From an uncultured Eubacteriales bacterium (lineage in GTDB: Bacteria > Bacillota > Clostridia > Oscillospirales > Oscillospiraceae): a stretch of DNA of 39,837 nt. Below are positions 1 to 8,548 of the stretch, piece after piece (positions within the stretch are counted from its first letter, which is position 1; each line of letters begins with the position of its first letter). The DNA lies in contig USIH01000003.1 of NCBI GenBank assembly GCA_900554705.1, forward strand, positions 1 to 39,837, read 5' to 3'. A program made the position numbers and the translations under genes. Under the pieces are notes generated by a model that searched no databases, had not been told where the DNA came from, and saw nothing but the letters and a program-made list of their open reading frames with translations.

Positions 1-15
1 TTTATTTTATGTTTT

Positions 16-834
16 TTAATGAAAAACATTGGAAAAGTGCAGCAGCGCTTCCAGCACACCGCCGCCGATGGCAAGCACCTCCGGATCGAGCAGGGAGATC
101 ACGTTGGCAAGTCCCACGGAAAAGCGGTAAGCGTGCCGGTCAAGCAGCGCGCAGGCGTAGGCATCTCCGCTGCGGATCGCCTCCGCCCAGTCCCGACAGG
201 TCAGGGTTTCCTGCTGCTTGGCGGAGAGAACGCTTGCAGGCGGGATCTTTGCCTGCCGCAGACAATGCTCCACCGCCCAGCCGGAACACAGCGCTTCGAC
301 GCGCTCAGCCGTGTCCGCCGCGCCGACGGTGTAGCTCTGGCCGAATTCCATGCTGCCGCGCCCCTGCGCGAGATACAGCCGTCCGTTCAGCACCGCGCCG
401 CCGCCGACGCCGCTTCCGATGTTCGTGTAAAAGAAATTTCGCGTCCCGCGTCCGGCACCGAGGCGGTACTCGCCCCAAGTTGCCGCGTCCGTGTCGTTGT
501 AGACGCGCACGGGCAGGCCGGTTTTCTCTTCCAAATAGGCCTTGAGCGGGAAATCGCTCCAGCCGGAGATCTGCATGGAGCCGAGAACACACCCGCTGCG
601 GGCGTCCACCGGTCCGCCGAAGCCGACGCCGATGCGCGCGATGCGCGCGCCGTTTTGCGCAGCCGCGGCGGAAAACAGCGGTACCTGCGCGGTGACGGCC
701 TCCAAGATCCCCTGAAACCCCCGCTCGCGGGCGACCGAAAGCCGCGAGCGCCGCAAGATGCAGCCCTGCGCGTCCCCGAGGACGAATTGCAGCTTCGTTC
801 CGCCGGTCTCAACGGCAAGAAAGAGGTCGTTCAT
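16..834 (-). CDS. ROK-family sugar kinase, C-terminally short
   Basis: ROK-family proteins phosphorylate hexoses or amino-hexoses with ATP in the cytoplasm. The N-terminal phosphate loop is seen as ETGGTK (residues 9-14), the catalytic Asp as D114 in YNDTDAA, and the glycine-rich GSGVGGG at 140-146. The usual EIGH element is replaced by EFGQ and the cysteine zinc-binding motif of many ROK kinases is not visible, so this is a divergent member. The protein ends 12 residues after IGGGV (256-260), where family members normally run on for about 40-50 residues (total near 300). The last coding bases are AT-rich, unlike the gene body, so the gene may be disrupted at the edge. It starts 1 base after the aldolase stop and is the last gene of the sugar operon, where it probably phosphorylates the sugar skeleton before aldol cleavage. 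Substrate not determinable. Confidence 0.8.
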   Translation of the reverse strand: MNDLFLAVETGGTKLQFVLGDAQGCILRRSRLSVARERGFQGILEAVTAQVPLFSAAAAQNGARIARIGVGFGGPVDARSGCVLGSMQISGWSDFPLKAYLEEKTGLPVRVYNDTDAATWGEYRLGAGRGTRNFFYTNIGSGVGGGAVLNGRLYLAQGRGSMEFGQSYTVGAADTAERVEALCSGWAVEHCLRQAKIPPASVLSAKQQETLTCRDWAEAIRSGDAYACALLDRHAYRFSVGLANVISLLDPEVLAIGGGVLEALLHFSNVFH

Positions 835-835
835 A

Positions 836-1660
836 TCATTTGGCTGCGGCGAAGCACTCCATATAGCGCTCCGACGCGGTTCCCACGGCGGCGCGCAGAT
901 ACTTCACAAAGTCGCGCACGTCGCCCTTTTCGTGTGTTTGCGTGTAGGAATAGAGCGCGCCGACATAGGCGCTGCGGATCTCCGTTCCGACATTGACCTT
1001 GCAGATGCCCATGGCGATCGCACGGCGGATGTCCTCCTGCGGGATGCCCGTTCCGCCGTGCAGCACGAGCGGGACGGGGCAGCGGCGTACCAGCTCTTCC
1101 AGAAGGTCAAAGTGCAGCTTCGGCTCACCCTTGTAAAAGCCGTGCGCGTTGCCGATGGAAACGGCGAAGAAATCCACACCGCTCTCGCGGACGAAGCGCT
1201 CGGCCTGATCCGGATCGGTAAATTCGCTGAACTTGCTCTTCACGGGGCCTTCTTCGCCGGCGATCACGCCAAGCTCGCCCTCCAAAAGAACGCCGCGCTC
1301 GTGGCAGTAGGCGCTCAGGGAAGAGGTGATCTGCAAATTTTCCGCAAAGGGACGGTGCGAACCGTCGAACATCACGCTGTCAAAGCCGGCGTCCACGCAC
1401 CGCAGCAAAAGCTCCTGATCGGTGCAGTGATCCAGATGACTGTATACCTCGATCGGGTAGGCGTCGTTGAGCGCCTGTACGAGCTTTACAAAGGTCTTTT
1501 CACCCATGAAGCGGGCGCAGCTCATGCTCGCCATGAGGATCAGCGGCTGCCCGAGCCGCGCCGCCGTTTCGCACAGCGCGACCATTTCGTCGTAGGTGTT
1601 GACGTTAAAGGAGCCTAAGGCATAGTTTCCGTGCTTTGCACGCAGTAAATAATTTTCCAT
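836..1660 (-). CDS. Class II (zinc) ketose-bisphosphate aldolase family protein
   Basis: A 274-aa TIM-barrel aldolase of the FbaA/GatY/KbaY family, which cleaves a ketose (bis)phosphate to dihydroxyacetone phosphate plus an aldehyde. Visible family motifs are LDHCTD (residues 76-81, catalytic Asp and zinc His), GFDSVMFDGS (92-101), NAHG (171-174, zinc His) and LHGGTG (200-205, zinc His and phosphate loop), followed by KVNVGTE (221-227). Start chosen at the ATG that begins MENYLLRAKH: it lies two bases after the TAA of the upstream oxidoreductase and has a GGAG 11 bases upstream; a longer reading to 1732 would overlap that gene. In this operon it probably performs the final cleavage after kinase action. 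The exact sugar (fructose-, tagatose- or 5-keto-type) cannot be told from sequence. Confidence 0.88.
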   Translation of the reverse strand: MENYLLRAKHGNYALGSFNVNTYDEMVALCETAARLGQPLILMASMSCARFMGEKTFVKLVQALNDAYPIEVYSHLDHCTDQELLLRCVDAGFDSVMFDGSHRPFAENLQITSSLSAYCHERGVLLEGELGVIAGEEGPVKSKFSEFTDPDQAERFVRESGVDFFAVSIGNAHGFYKGEPKLHFDLLEELVRRCPVPLVLHGGTGIPQEDIRRAIAMGICKVNVGTEIRSAYVGALYSYTQTHEKGDVRDFVKYLRAAVGTASERYMECFAAAK

Positions 1661-1662
1661 CG

Positions 1663-2829
1663 TTATGTATTCTCCAAGGCGACCCAGCCGCCCTCTCGGG
1701 AGGACTGCTTTGCCGCGTCGATAAACTGACATACTTTATAACCGTCATAGAAGCTGCAAGAGACCAGTGACGGGTCGCCCAGCGCGACGGCGCGGAAGAA
1801 ATCGCGGTATTCCACGCACTTCTGCTCCACATAGCCGATGCCGAGATCGGCCATGGGCCACAGTTCGCCGTTCGGGTGCTCCGGCCCCATCTTGATGCGG
1901 TGGAACCCGCGCTCGTCGGACGGATCGTTCGAGGAGTAGAACTCCAGCTCGTTCGGACGCTCTCTGGAGAAACGCGCGGAACCTTTGCTGCCGTAGATCT
2001 CAATGTCGAGCGAGTCCTCATGCCCCAGACAGAAGCGGCTGGACCAGAGCGTTCCGGTCGCGCCGTTCTCAAACTCGACCAGCGTTTTGATGTCGTCATC
2101 GACATCGACCGCCTGCGTGCCGAGCAGGGTAGAGGTATCTGCGCCGGAGAGCAGCGCGTTTGCGTAGATGTTGCGCTCCTTGACGAACGTCCGGCTCACG
2201 GCGCATACGCGGCGCACATCGCCCAGCAGATAGCGGCCAATGTCGATCGCGTGGGAACCGGTGTCGCCCAGCGTGCCGCTTCCGGCGCGCTTCTCGTCAA
2301 AGCGCCACTGCATCGGCTTGAGATCGCTCATGCCCCAAGACTGGATATAGCGCATCTGAATGCTGTAGATCGTGCCGAACTCACCGCGCTCCATAAGGCG
2401 CTTGATCATGCGCACGGCCGCCAGCGCGCGGTTGTTGTGACCGCAGGCGGCGACGACACCCATGCGCTCGGCTTCCTTGTACATCTCGTAGGCCTCCTGC
2501 GCATTAAGCCCCAGCGGCTTTTCGCAAAAGACGTGCTTGCCCGCGCGGATCGCCTCGATCGCGATCTGACGGTGCAGGTCGTTCGGCGTGGCAATGACGA
2601 TGACGTCCGTTTTTTCGTCCGTCAGGAGCGTGCGCCAGTCCGTCGCGGCGCGCCGGAAGCCGAACTGCTTCATGCCTTCCTGTGCCGCCTGCGGGGTATG
2701 CCCGACGATGCACTCCAGACGCGGCTGCACATCGGACGGATAATAATAAATTGGATAGCTTCCGATGGAGAGCGTATGCAGCTTTCCCATGAAGCCGGAT
2801 CCGACCATACTGATTCCGATTGTTTTCAT
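1663..2829 (-). CDS. Gfo/Idh/MocA-family NAD(P)-dependent oxidoreductase
   Basis: A 388-aa protein with an N-terminal Rossmann fold (VGSGFMG, residues 9-15) and the family EKPLG motif near residue 105 that carries the active-site lysine. Further on GDTGSHAIDIGRYLLG matches the catalytic GxHxxD-type helix of sugar and inositol dehydrogenases. Such enzymes oxidise or reduce a ring hydroxyl of a sugar or cyclitol, often giving 3-keto sugars. The ATG is preceded by GGGAG at 8 bases. The gene sits between the TIM-barrel isomerase (69-base gap) and the aldolase (2-base gap). Length is typical of the family. Substrate unknown; an inositol or 3-keto-sugar role is possible but unproven. Confidence 0.88.
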   Translation of the reverse strand: MKTIGISMVGSGFMGKLHTLSIGSYPIYYYPSDVQPRLECIVGHTPQAAQEGMKQFGFRRAATDWRTLLTDEKTDVIVIATPNDLHRQIAIEAIRAGKHVFCEKPLGLNAQEAYEMYKEAERMGVVAACGHNNRALAAVRMIKRLMERGEFGTIYSIQMRYIQSWGMSDLKPMQWRFDEKRAGSGTLGDTGSHAIDIGRYLLGDVRRVCAVSRTFVKERNIYANALLSGADTSTLLGTQAVDVDDDIKTLVEFENGATGTLWSSRFCLGHEDSLDIEIYGSKGSARFSRERPNELEFYSSNDPSDERGFHRIKMGPEHPNGELWPMADLGIGYVEQKCVEYRDFFRAVALGDPSLVSCSFYDGYKVCQFIDAAKQSSREGGWVALENT

Positions 2830-2898
2830 GTTTTATACTCCCATAGCCGAGCCGCTTTATCGGGCGGCGGTCGTGTCGGTGGTTTTCAGATTCCGCGC

Positions 2899-3735
2899 TC
2901 AGCGCAGGGTCGCTTCGATCCCACGCAGGTATTCGATGGCACGGCGCGCAGCCGTGAAGGGCTGCTCGGAGCGCTTGGTGAACGCCGCTTCCATCGTCAG
3001 ATAGCCGTCAAAGGAAATGTCCTTGAGCGCCTGCATCATGTCGGTAAAGTCATAGCCGCCGTCGCCCGGAGCCATCCGGTTGTAGTCCGAGAGGTGGATG
3101 TGCCGGATGTCCGCTCCGTGCAGCCGGACGTAATCCTCCGGCTGCTCCGCGCGGAAGAGCGCGTGCGCCACGTCGAACATCAGGTCAACGTTGTCAAGAC
3201 CGCTCTGCGCGCGCAGCTCCTTTGCGTCGTCCAGCGTTTCGACAAGATTGGCGTCCGAGGGCGTCGGTTCGATCAAAAGACGGATGCCGAGCCGCTGCGC
3301 GTGCTGCCCGATGGCGGTCAGCGATTCGACCGCCCAGCGCCATGCGTCCTCTCTGCGCGTCCCATAGATGAAAAAACCGGGAACGTAGAGGATCTGACGG
3401 CACTCCAGATCGGCCGCAAGGTCGCAGATGTCACAAAGGTGCTTTACCGTCCACGCGCGCTCGCGGGCGTTGGCGGAGGCAGGGTTCGCGCCCGCCGCGA
3501 CACCCGTCACGGGCAGAAGGGTGGAAAAGACCATGTTGTGCGCTTTCACAAAGGAGAGAAGCGCCTTGCGATCCTGTTTGTCCATAAAGTCCGGCCAAGC
3601 GTGCGGCGCCGTGCAGCCAAGCTCCACGGCATCGTAGCCGAGGACGGACAGGCGGCGAATGACCTCTTCGATCGGGTAGGCGGGCAGCCAATTCGGATAG
3701 CTGCTGAATGCCCATGTGTTAAAGGAATATTTCAT
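2899..3735 (-). CDS. Sugar phosphate isomerase/epimerase-type TIM barrel (AP endonuclease 2 / xylose isomerase-like)
   Basis: A 278-aa protein of the xylose-isomerase-like superfamily that includes IolE/IolI, hydroxypyruvate isomerase and several 3-keto-sugar lyases or isomerases. The divalent-metal ligands are visible in the expected order: E156 in LLIEP, D188 and H191 in FDVAHA, H214 in IHLSDYN and E249 in TMEAAF. The N-terminus KYSFNTWAFSSYP is typical. ATG with GGAGG six bases upstream. It lies between the ABC permease (25-base gap) and the Gfo/Idh/MocA oxidoreductase, a pairing that in known pathways couples oxidation at a ring carbon to isomerisation or elimination. The reaction here is inferred only as metal-dependent sugar or keto-sugar rearrangement. 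Confidence 0.85.
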   Translation of the reverse strand: MKYSFNTWAFSSYPNWLPAYPIEEVIRRLSVLGYDAVELGCTAPHAWPDFMDKQDRKALLSFVKAHNMVFSTLLPVTGVAAGANPASANARERAWTVKHLCDICDLAADLECRQILYVPGFFIYGTRREDAWRWAVESLTAIGQHAQRLGIRLLIEPTPSDANLVETLDDAKELRAQSGLDNVDLMFDVAHALFRAEQPEDYVRLHGADIRHIHLSDYNRMAPGDGGYDFTDMMQALKDISFDGYLTMEAAFTKRSEQPFTAARRAIEYLRGIEATLR

Positions 3736-3760
3736 AAGGAACCTCCGGTCGCGTGCGCGA

Positions 3761-4741
3761 TCACTGTCTGGTCTTTCTACGTTCGGAAATGTTGTTGAGG
3801 GTAACGGCGACGATGATGATCAGGCCGCGGACGATCTTCTGCTGCGGAACGCCGAGGCCGCCCATGATCAGGCCGTTGTTGATCATGCCCATGAGCATGG
3901 AGCCGACAAAGGCGCCGACGATGCTTCCGGTGCCGCCGGTCATTGCCGTGCCGCCGAGCACGACGGCCGCGATGATGCTCATTTCATCGTTTTCACCGTA
4001 GGTGTACTTTGCAGCCTGCGTTCTGCCGGCGTAGAGCAGACCCGCGAAGGCGGCGCAGAAGCCGGAGAACATATAGGTGCGGATGAGAATGCTGTTGACC
4101 TTGATGCCGGAGTATTTTGCGGAGGTAGCGTTGCCGCCGACGGCCAGCACCTTTCTGCCGAAGGGACGCAGGCGCAGCAGAATGACGCCGATGATCACAA
4201 AGACGATCGTCCAGATGAGCAGAACGGGAATGCCGAACACGTCGCTGTAACCGAAGATGTGGTTAAAGGTCTTGTGGTAGATCGGGACGGACTTCGTGTC
4301 GCTGATCCACATGGCCACGCCCTTGAGCGCGAACTGCATACCCAGCGTCATCAGGAAGGCGGGGATCTTCATGTAAGTGATGAAAGCGCCGTTGATCGCG
4401 CCGATCAGCGTGCCGACCAGAAGCGCCACCGCGATGCCCGCGAACATATTGTCCGTCTTTTCCAGCACGATCGCGCAGAGCAGGCCGGAGATCGGCACGA
4501 CGCCGGAGACGGTCAGGTCGATGCCGCCCGTGGCGATGACAAAGACCATGGCGACGGCCATCACGGAGATCATTGCGGTCTGTCTTGTGATGTTCAGGAT
4601 ATTCGTCAGCGAGAAGAAGGTGTCGCCCAGCCAGATGGCAAACAGGCCGATCGTGCACAGGAAGATGATGTATACCATGTACTTGGCAATGTCGACCCGT
4701 CCCCGTAGGTCGCGTAGACTGGTTTTACATTTGAACTGCAT
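3761..4741 (-). CDS. Ribose-type sugar ABC transporter permease
   Basis: A 326-aa RbsC/BPD_transp_2-family inner-membrane permease. Eight or more hydrophobic helices are visible, with the family signature ATGGIDLTVSG (around residue 70), GAINGAFITYMKIPAFLMTLG-type loop near 115-135 (key residues IPxF-xTLG) and the C-terminal GGTAMTGGTGSIVGAF segment. Its ATG overlaps the 3' end of the double-ATPase gene by 17 bases and has GGAGG upstream, so translation is probably coupled. Together with the binding lipoprotein and the RbsA-like ATPase it forms one sugar importer; a homodimer of this permease is expected because only one permease gene is present. Confidence 0.93.
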   Translation of the reverse strand: MQFKCKTSLRDLRGRVDIAKYMVYIIFLCTIGLFAIWLGDTFFSLTNILNITRQTAMISVMAVAMVFVIATGGIDLTVSGVVPISGLLCAIVLEKTDNMFAGIAVALLVGTLIGAINGAFITYMKIPAFLMTLGMQFALKGVAMWISDTKSVPIYHKTFNHIFGYSDVFGIPVLLIWTIVFVIIGVILLRLRPFGRKVLAVGGNATSAKYSGIKVNSILIRTYMFSGFCAAFAGLLYAGRTQAAKYTYGENDEMSIIAAVVLGGTAMTGGTGSIVGAFVGSMLMGMINNGLIMGGLGVPQQKIVRGLIIIVAVTLNNISERRKTRQ

Positions 4742-6218
4742 GCTGAAGCTCCTCCTCCGAGTGAATTTCGTTTCGCATAATGGTCTTCTGGATCTGTCCG
4801 TTTTTCAGGACGATGATGCGGTCGCAGATCGCCAGAACCTCCGACAGCTCCGAAGAGATGAAAAGAACGCTTTTCTTCTCCTTGGCAAAGCTGCGGATGA
4901 TCCGGATGATCTCCGTTTTTGCGCCGATGTCCACACCGGCGGTCGGCTCGTCCATCAGCAGGATCTTCGGCTCCTTTTTGAACCACTTGGCGATGACGAT
5001 CTTCTGCTGATTGCCGCCGGAAAGGCTGGAGATCGGGTCGGAGGGGCCGTTGGCCTTCACGCCGAATTCCTCGATCGCCTCGCTTGCGTAGCGCTTGACG
5101 TTGCGCGGGCGGAGGAAGAGCCGACCGCACAGCTTTTTCAGGTTGGGCAGCGATACGTTCGACTCCAGCGAGTGGATCAGCGTCAGACCCTGCCTGCGGC
5201 GGTCTTCCGGAATGAGCGCGAAGCCGTTTGCGATCGCCTCGGAGACGTTGCGGCTCTGCACAAGCTGACCGTCCACGTAGATCCGGCAGCCGCTCTGCTT
5301 GCGAATGCCGAAGAGCGTTTCCACGATCTCGGTTCGCCCGCTTCCGAGCAGGCCGACCAATCCGACGACCTCGCCCTTCTTTACATCAAAGCTGATGCGG
5401 TTCGGGTTCCCGTGCCAGCCAAGATCCTCCACGCGCAGCATCAGCTCCGGCGAGATCTCCTCGTCGCGCGGGATATACTGGAAGCGCGCGTTGCTGCCCT
5501 TGCCGATGATGTCCTCGATCAGGTCTTCCATTCGGAAGTGATCGACGGTGTCGTGGCGGACGATGTTGCCGTCGCGCAGCACGGAGATCTCATCGGCGAT
5601 CTCGAGCACTTCCTTTAATCTGTGGGAAATATATACGATCGAAACGCCCTCCTGCTTGAGCTTGCGCATGATGGAAAACAGGTTCTGCGTCTCCTCCTCC
5701 GTCAGGGAGGCGGTCGGCTCGTCCATGATCAGAACGGAAAAGCTCGTGGAGATCGCCTTTGCGATTTCGATCAGTTGACAGACACCGACATCCAGGTCTG
5801 AAACCGTCTTCTTTACGTCTATGTCTACGCCGATCCGGTGCAGCAGCTCTTTTGCCTCGCGCTGCATCGCGGCGCTGTCCATGAAGCCGCGCTTCGTCTT
5901 CTCGTGGTTGAGGAAAATGTTTTCGGCAACCGTAAGCGTCGGAACCAAGCTCAGCTCCTGAAAAATCATTTTAATGCCCATTTCGCGGGCCACGTTCGGT
6001 GAGGTGATGTGTTTTGTTACGGAGTTTACGGTGATGCTTCCGCTGTCACAGCTGTATACGCCGCTCATGATCTTCATCAGCGTGCTCTTTCCCGCGCCGT
6101 TACCGCCGACGAGGGCATGGATCATTCCCTTTTGCAGCGTGAAATCGACGTTTTTCAGTACGGGCACGCCGCCGAAGCTTTTGCAGATGCCGCGCATCAC
6201 AAGTACGTTTTCTGCCAT
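4725..6218 (-). CDS. Ribose-type sugar ABC transporter ATP-binding protein (two ABC domains)
   Basis: A 497-aa RbsA/MglA-type ATPase with two fused ABC domains. Domain 1: Walker A GGNGAGKST (38-46), Walker B SVLIMDEPTA (161-170). Its signature region reads LDVGVCQ (142-148), where LSxGxxQ is usual, so the key serine is replaced by Asp. Domain 2: degenerate Walker A GLLGSGRTE (289-297, Lys to Arg as common in this family), intact signature LSGGNQQ (399-405), Walker B ILLMDEPTAG (419-428). Start set at the ATG with GGAGG about ten bases upstream; the frame is open to 6413 but that extension overlaps the binding-protein gene and looks non-coding. Energises uptake of the operon's sugar together with the permease and lipoprotein. 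Confidence 0.94.
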   Translation of the reverse strand: MAENVLVMRGICKSFGGVPVLKNVDFTLQKGMIHALVGGNGAGKSTLMKIMSGVYSCDSGSITVNSVTKHITSPNVAREMGIKMIFQELSLVPTLTVAENIFLNHEKTKRGFMDSAAMQREAKELLHRIGVDIDVKKTVSDLDVGVCQLIEIAKAISTSFSVLIMDEPTASLTEEETQNLFSIMRKLKQEGVSIVYISHRLKEVLEIADEISVLRDGNIVRHDTVDHFRMEDLIEDIIGKGSNARFQYIPRDEEISPELMLRVEDLGWHGNPNRISFDVKKGEVVGLVGLLGSGRTEIVETLFGIRKQSGCRIYVDGQLVQSRNVSEAIANGFALIPEDRRRQGLTLIHSLESNVSLPNLKKLCGRLFLRPRNVKRYASEAIEEFGVKANGPSDPISSLSGGNQQKIVIAKWFKKEPKILLMDEPTAGVDIGAKTEIIRIIRSFAKEKKSVLFISSELSEVLAICDRIIVLKNGQIQKTIMRNEIHSEEELQHAVQM

Positions 6219-6235
6219 TGCTCTTCCTCCAATTT

Positions 6236-6266
6236 GGTGGGAACCGGCGCAAGGCCGGCTCCCACC
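6236..6266 (-). promoter_or_regulatory. Intergenic stem-loop after the sugar-binding protein gene
   Basis: In the 58-base gap between the binding-protein stop and the ATPase start, the transcript can form a 13-bp stem (arms 6236-6248 and 6254-6266, five-base loop) with one G-U pair. It is not followed by a U-run; the next bases are AAATTGGAGG, the ribosome site of the ATPase gene. This fits an RNA-stabilising or processing hairpin that raises binding-protein mRNA over ATPase/permease mRNA, rather than a terminator. Function is inferred. Confidence 0.7.
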
Positions 6267-6276
6267 GTTTCTTTCT

Positions 6277-7467
6277 TTAACCGAGCGGAGAGGTCCAAGT
6301 GCCGTAAACCGCTTCCCAGATCTCAATGATCTTGTCAGAGGGGTTGACCTGATAGCAGTTTGCGTATGCGTCAAGTACGTTTTCGCGTGCAACGCCCTGC
6401 GTCGGGGTCGCAACGTAGCGGTCGGTCAGTTCCTTGTCCAGCAGCGAGTAGACCGTCGCGTAGGCGATCGCTTCGCCGTCCTCATAGGAGCGGGCAGCGC
6501 CGACAGCCTTGATCATGCCGTCTTCGGCGATGACACGGGCGGCATTGTCGCCGAGGTCGACCGTGGTAATGATCAGGTCATTGCGGCCGACGGCGGAGGC
6601 GGAAGCCATAACTTCCTCTGCCGGAACGTCCCACGTGGCGTAGATGCCGTCCACATCGGGATACTGCGCAAGGATCGCGTCGGCGCAGGTGCCTGCCTGC
6701 GAGACGTCCGCGAAGCCCTGTTCGCTGACGATCTTGATGTTCGGATACTTGTCCATGACCTTGCGGAACGCGTCGTCGCGCTCGTTGCAGGTCCAAACGT
6801 CCGCGTCATAGTAGACCATGGCGACCGTTCCTTCGTAGTTCAGGAGGTAAGCCATGTATTCCGCGGCGAAGCGGCCGGAGCCGTAGTAGTCGGTGGAGAC
6901 CAGTGCGTAATAGTCCTGTCCGGAGACGAAGCCGGTCGGGGCGCATTCGAAGAACACCAGCTTGATGCCGGCGTCGCGCACCTTTTCAAAGATGCCGACC
7001 ATGGCGTTGACGTCGTAGGCGATGGAGATGATCGCGTTGGGTTTCATGGCGATGACGGTCTCAAGGTTCGTGGTCATCTGCTCGACGGAGGACTGGCCGT
7101 CCGTGACGGCGATGATCTCAACGCCCAGATCGCCGAGGATCTTCTTGATGGTGTTGACCTTCATGACGTTTACGTCGTTGTCCATCTGGTGCATACAGAT
7201 GGCGACCTTGTAGTTGCCTTCCTTGACGGCTGCCTTGTCCTCATCGGTGAGCGAGAGGGTGTTGGCGAGCGTCGCCTTCTGGCCTTCGGGAGAGAGACCG
7301 TAGATTTCATTGATGTTCAAAACGGGGGCGTCGACCGGCTGCGCAGGCTCTTTTGTCTCGATCGGGGCAGTCGAGTCTTTCGGTTCCTTCTTTTCGTCCT
7401 TTTTCGTGCAGGCTGCCAGCGTGACCAGCATTGCCAGCACAAGGAGAAGTGCTGTTAGCTTTTTCAT
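6277..7467 (-). CDS. Sugar-binding lipoprotein of ribose-type ABC importer
   Basis: A 396-aa periplasmic-binding-protein-like lipoprotein (Peripla_BP_4 type). The N-terminus MKKLTALLLVLAMLVTLAAC is a lipoprotein signal with lipobox LAAC and Cys20, followed by a charged linker KKDEKKEPKDS. The mature part shows a two-lobe sugar-binding architecture: YKVAICMHQMDNDVN, the central DVNAMVGIFEKVRDAGIKLV region, and GIYATWDVPAEEVMAS. It is expected to be anchored outside the membrane and to deliver the sugar to the permease. ATG with AAGGAG 9 bases upstream. It lies 39 bases downstream of the alcohol dehydrogenase and is followed by the 6236-6266 stem-loop. Ligand not determinable by eye. Confidence 0.93.
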   Translation of the reverse strand: MKKLTALLLVLAMLVTLAACTKKDEKKEPKDSTAPIETKEPAQPVDAPVLNINEIYGLSPEGQKATLANTLSLTDEDKAAVKEGNYKVAICMHQMDNDVNVMKVNTIKKILGDLGVEIIAVTDGQSSVEQMTTNLETVIAMKPNAIISIAYDVNAMVGIFEKVRDAGIKLVFFECAPTGFVSGQDYYALVSTDYYGSGRFAAEYMAYLLNYEGTVAMVYYDADVWTCNERDDAFRKVMDKYPNIKIVSEQGFADVSQAGTCADAILAQYPDVDGIYATWDVPAEEVMASASAVGRNDLIITTVDLGDNAARVIAEDGMIKAVGAARSYEDGEAIAYATVYSLLDKELTDRYVATPTQGVARENVLDAYANCYQVNPSDKIIEIWEAVYGTWTSPLG

Positions 7468-7506
7468 TTTCGCGCTCCTTTGAATTAATTATTTATTTAT
7501 ACGGGC

Positions 7507-8547
7507 TTAGTCCCATACAAATACGACTTTTTGCACCTTGCCGGAGTCAAAAAGCTCGAAGGCCTCCACTGCCTCCTCCAGACGGTAGGTGCGCGTTGCG
7601 ATCCGATGGATCGGTACCGGCGTTCCGGTCGCCTTTCCGGTCATGAAATCGGAGATCTCTTGCCAGTCGTTGCGGTTAAAGTACCAGCAGCCCTTCATGG
7701 TCAGCAGCTTGCGCATCATTTGCAGGCTCGGCGAGAAGGTGCTCTCGTTGATCTCTCCGATCAGGCCGACGGTGCCGAGCGGCCGTGTGGCATCCAGCGC
7801 GCCGTTGATGGCGGACTTCGCGCCGACACAGACGATCGCCGCGTCGCAGCCCTCACCGGTCAGCTCCCGTATGCGCTCGACCGCGTTTTCCTTCGTGCAG
7901 TCCACGGCGTACTGCGCGCCGTTTTCCAGCGCGGAGGCAAGACGCTCGGGGTTTCCGTCTACCGCGATGACCTTCGCACCCAGCGCGCTTGCGATGATGA
8001 CGCCGCCCATGCCCATCGGGCCGACGCCGAAGATCGCAACGCTCGTGTCCTTCGTCACGCCCAGACGCTTGCAGGCCATGTAGAGCGTGCCGCCGACGTC
8101 GGTGGACAGCGCGGCCGTCACAAAGTCCATGTCATCCGGCATGGGCAGACAGCATTCCTCGGGGATGGTCAGGTAGTCGGCGTGCGCGCCGTCGCGGTCA
8201 CGGCTGATCATTTTCAGATCGGGGCACAGGACAATGTTGCCCTCCTTGCAGTGACGGCAGTGGCCGCAGCCAATGGCCAAAAACAGTGCCACGCGGTCGC
8301 CGACCTTTACCTTCGTCACGCCTTCGCCGAGCGCTTCGACAACGCCGCTCGGTTCGTGACCCGGGGAGATCATGTAGTCTTCGGAATCGCCGCAGAGGTC
8401 GAACATAACCCGGTGCAGAACGTGCATATCGCTTCTGCAAAGTGCGGAGGCCTTGACCTTGACCAAGACCTCGCCCTTCGCGGGCGTCGGGACGGGAACC
8501 TCTACGAGCTTCACAACATCTTTACGGGGCATTTTAACGGAAAGCAT
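7507..8547 (-). CDS. Zinc-dependent medium-chain alcohol/polyol dehydrogenase
   Basis: A 346-aa MDR-family dehydrogenase. The catalytic zinc site is seen as ALCRSDMH, GHEPSGVV with the conserved His/Glu pair. The structural zinc site has the four cysteines of GCGHCRHCKEGNIVLC. The NAD-binding glycine motif is FGVGPMGMGG, followed by an acidic residue in VIAVDGNPER, suggesting NAD preference. Start chosen at the ATG two bases after the start of the upstream gene's stop (TGA-A-ATG); a later ATG at 8532 is possible. Within the operon it probably oxidises or reduces a hydroxyl of the imported sugar or a breakdown product (compare sorbitol, threonine and galactitol dehydrogenases). Substrate unknown. 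Confidence 0.9.
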   Translation of the reverse strand: MLSVKMPRKDVVKLVEVPVPTPAKGEVLVKVKASALCRSDMHVLHRVMFDLCGDSEDYMISPGHEPSGVVEALGEGVTKVKVGDRVALFLAIGCGHCRHCKEGNIVLCPDLKMISRDRDGAHADYLTIPEECCLPMPDDMDFVTAALSTDVGGTLYMACKRLGVTKDTSVAIFGVGPMGMGGVIIASALGAKVIAVDGNPERLASALENGAQYAVDCTKENAVERIRELTGEGCDAAIVCVGAKSAINGALDATRPLGTVGLIGEINESTFSPSLQMMRKLLTMKGCWYFNRNDWQEISDFMTGKATGTPVPIHRIATRTYRLEEAVEAFELFDSGKVQKVVFVWD

Positions 8548-8548
8548 T

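Noticed and set aside
836-3735. A myo-inositol catabolic (iol) operon
   Set aside because: Gfo/Idh/MocA, TIM-barrel and aldolase genes resemble IolG, IolE/I and IolJ, but IolB, IolC and IolD are absent and a ROK kinase, zinc dehydrogenase and AnmK-like kinase are present.
1876-3798. A 640-codon plus-strand open frame opposite the Gfo/Idh/MocA and TIM-barrel genes
   Set aside because: No domain, no ribosome site, and it overlaps two well-supported genes on the other strand.
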